This document shows positions 6,277 to 7,321 of a stretch of DNA of 7,321 nucleotides, piece by piece. The position numbers and the translations under genes were made by a program. Source of the DNA: Lachnospiraceae bacterium UBA7225. Lineage in GTDB: Bacteria; Bacillota; Clostridia; Lachnospirales; Lachnospiraceae. Below the pieces are notes generated by a model. It was not told where the DNA came from. It saw only the letters and a program-made list of their open reading frames with translations, and searched no databases. Within the stretch, counting starts at the first letter, position 1. The number at the start of each line of letters is the position of its first letter. The stretch covers positions 461-7,781 of the forward strand of contig DKTR01000090.1 in NCBI GenBank assembly GCA_002473385.1, given 5' to 3'.

Positions 6277-7293
6277 TTAATGTTTCCTTACAATAACCTC
6301 TTTACCCGACTTTAAAGCATCATATGCCGCATATGCCAGTTCAATGGTTCTCAGTCCATCTACAGCGTCTGCTCCGATCATGGGTCTTCCATTTTCCAGA
6401 TAACAAACGTAATCATCAAAAATATCGCCATGCTCTTTCGCTACAAGATTTGGATAATGGGGCAAAAGTCTTCCCCCCGTATATACTTCCATGCGCTGGT
6501 TATTGTAAAGATCCAGAAAAGCTGTGCCCTTTTCCCCAACTACGCGCATGGTAACGTCTCCCCACATCGGGTCTTCCGGTCTGCGGGACCAGGAGGCATC
6601 AATCTGGAAAATCGCGCCTTTCGACATTGTGCCCTGCATTACCGCAATATCCTCTGCTGTGATATTATTATGCAGTGCATGTTTCGCACGCACATTAACC
6701 GTTTCAAATTCTTCTCCGGTAAACCACCGTATAATATCAGCAACATGTACTGTATGGTCTATAATACATCCGCCGCCGTTTCTGGCAGGATCCAGCACCC
6801 AGCCGGGTACCCCCGGTTCATACATTGAGCCGTGATTTGTAGCTGAAATTGCAAGAATTTTTCCAAAATGCCCTTCCTCTATCATCTTTTTGGTTTTTAA
6901 AACGGCATCATTAAAGCGAACCGGAAAGGTCGTCATAAATGGCACTTTATATTTTTTTACAGCCTCCACGATTCTGGCTCCGTCCTCCGGGCTGATTGCA
7001 ATCGGCTTATCACAGAATATTGCCTTACCCGCTCTCGCTGCCGCAATGCAGTCCTCTGCGTGACGGTCATTTGTAGAAGTTATCAAGACAGCATCCACAG
7101 ACGTATCTGCCAGCAATTCATCTCTGGACGCATAATACTTCGCGCCAAACATAGACAGCCATTCTTTTGCAAACTCTTCACTTTCATCATAAATTGCCGT
7201 CACCGTCACTCTGTCTTTCATATATTTCAGCGCCGGAATATGATTGCCTCTGGAGTGAGGATGTTCCAGACTTATAATACCTAATCGCAGCAT
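6277..7293 (-). CDS. Gfo/Idh/MocA family NAD(P)-dependent oxidoreductase
   Basis: Cytoplasmic dehydrogenase of 338 residues, normal length for the family, whose members oxidise or reduce sugars, inositols or their derivatives. The N-terminal Rossmann domain (about 1-122) ends in the substrate/cofactor motif CDKP (94-97, K96; EKP in most members). The C-terminal alpha/beta domain (about 125-330) carries GGGCIIDHTVH (173-183), with D179 and H183 at the usual catalytic positions. The first loop reads LGIISLEHPHSRGN (4-17) instead of the usual GxGxxG, so the cofactor loop is atypical. An upstream in-frame TTG at 7299 is only 1 base from the ribosome site, whereas the ATG at 7293 lies 7 bases from GGGAGG (7301-7306), so 7293 is preferred. 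The kinase gene begins 18 bp after its stop. The upstream promoter and any partner genes are outside the window. The substrate cannot be named; an amino sugar or related polyol is inferred only from the neighbour. Confidence 0.88.
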   Translation of the reverse strand: MLRLGIISLEHPHSRGNHIPALKYMKDRVTVTAIYDESEEFAKEWLSMFGAKYYASRDELLADTSVDAVLITSTNDRHAEDCIAAARAGKAIFCDKPIAISPEDGARIVEAVKKYKVPFMTTFPVRFNDAVLKTKKMIEEGHFGKILAISATNHGSMYEPGVPGWVLDPARNGGGCIIDHTVHVADIIRWFTGEEFETVNVRAKHALHNNITAEDIAVMQGTMSKGAIFQIDASWSRRPEDPMWGDVTMRVVGEKGTAFLDLYNNQRMEVYTGGRLLPHYPNLVAKEHGDIFDDYVCYLENGRPMIGADAVDGLRTIELAYAAYDALKSGKEVIVRKH

Positions 7294-7300
7294 ATTCAAA

Positions 7301-7306
7301 CCTCCC
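7301..7306 (-). promoter_or_regulatory. Ribosome binding site that decides the oxidoreductase start
   Basis: GGGAGG on the minus strand lies 7 bases before ATG 7293 and only 1 base before the in-frame TTG at 7299. The spacing favours the ATG and a protein beginning MLRLGIISLEH. Confidence 0.8.
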
Positions 7307-7321
7307 TATTTAGTCAAGTCT

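Noticed and set aside
7312..7317. TTGACT on the minus strand as a -35 box for the oxidoreductase operon
   Set aside because: The matching -10 would fall on the start codon, so a leadered transcript could not include the ribosome site; the true promoter is probably beyond the window.

Overview
The window looks like ordinary chromosomal DNA from a low-to-mid GC, anaerobic Firmicute, most likely a gut Lachnospiraceae (Clostridium cluster XIVa) relative. This rests on strong GGAGG-type ribosome binding sites, compact hairpin-plus-T-run terminators, an approximately 322-residue class II aldolase starting MGLVTTKEMF as I recall from clostridia, and the overall gene content. The family placement is inference from recalled protein styles; no database was searched. 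I see no rRNA, tRNA, CRISPR, IS element or phage gene. No gene-free stretch exceeds 300 bases; the longest runs are about 180 bases before the aldolase gene and about 150 bases before the peptidase gene.

Layout. One plus-strand gene at the left (31-717) encodes a PAP2-type membrane phosphatase/transferase. It converges on five minus-strand genes, and a perfect 10-bp hairpin (753-776) sits between the converging ends. Reading the minus strand in the direction of transcription (right to left), the genes are: a Gfo/Idh/MocA oxidoreductase (7293-6277); 18 bp later a sugar kinase closely resembling N-acetylhexosamine 1-kinase, NahK (6258-5188), followed by a strong terminator; an oligoendopeptidase F (5039-3237) with its own promoter; a class II fructose-bisphosphate aldolase (3054-2086) with its own strong promoter, a leader of about 110 nt and a strong terminator; and an AI-2E-family membrane transporter (1977-799), whose likely promoter overlaps the aldolase terminator T-run.

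How they fit together. The oxidoreductase and kinase form a tight pair, probably the tail of an operon that starts beyond 7321. The pair suggests salvage of amino sugars or host/mucin-type disaccharide products: NahK makes GlcNAc-1-P or GalNAc-1-P, and the oxidoreductase would act on a related sugar or polyol. The aldolase is core glycolysis, PepF trims oligopeptides in the cytoplasm, and the two membrane proteins look like stand-alone units. Ribosome-site spacing moves three starts from the longest possible ORF: to 31 for PAP2, 3054 for the aldolase and 7293 for the oxidoreductase.

I found no convincing previously undescribed system. The most useful leads are the NahK-like kinase paired with an oxidoreductase that has an atypical nucleotide-binding loop, and the aldolase leader.
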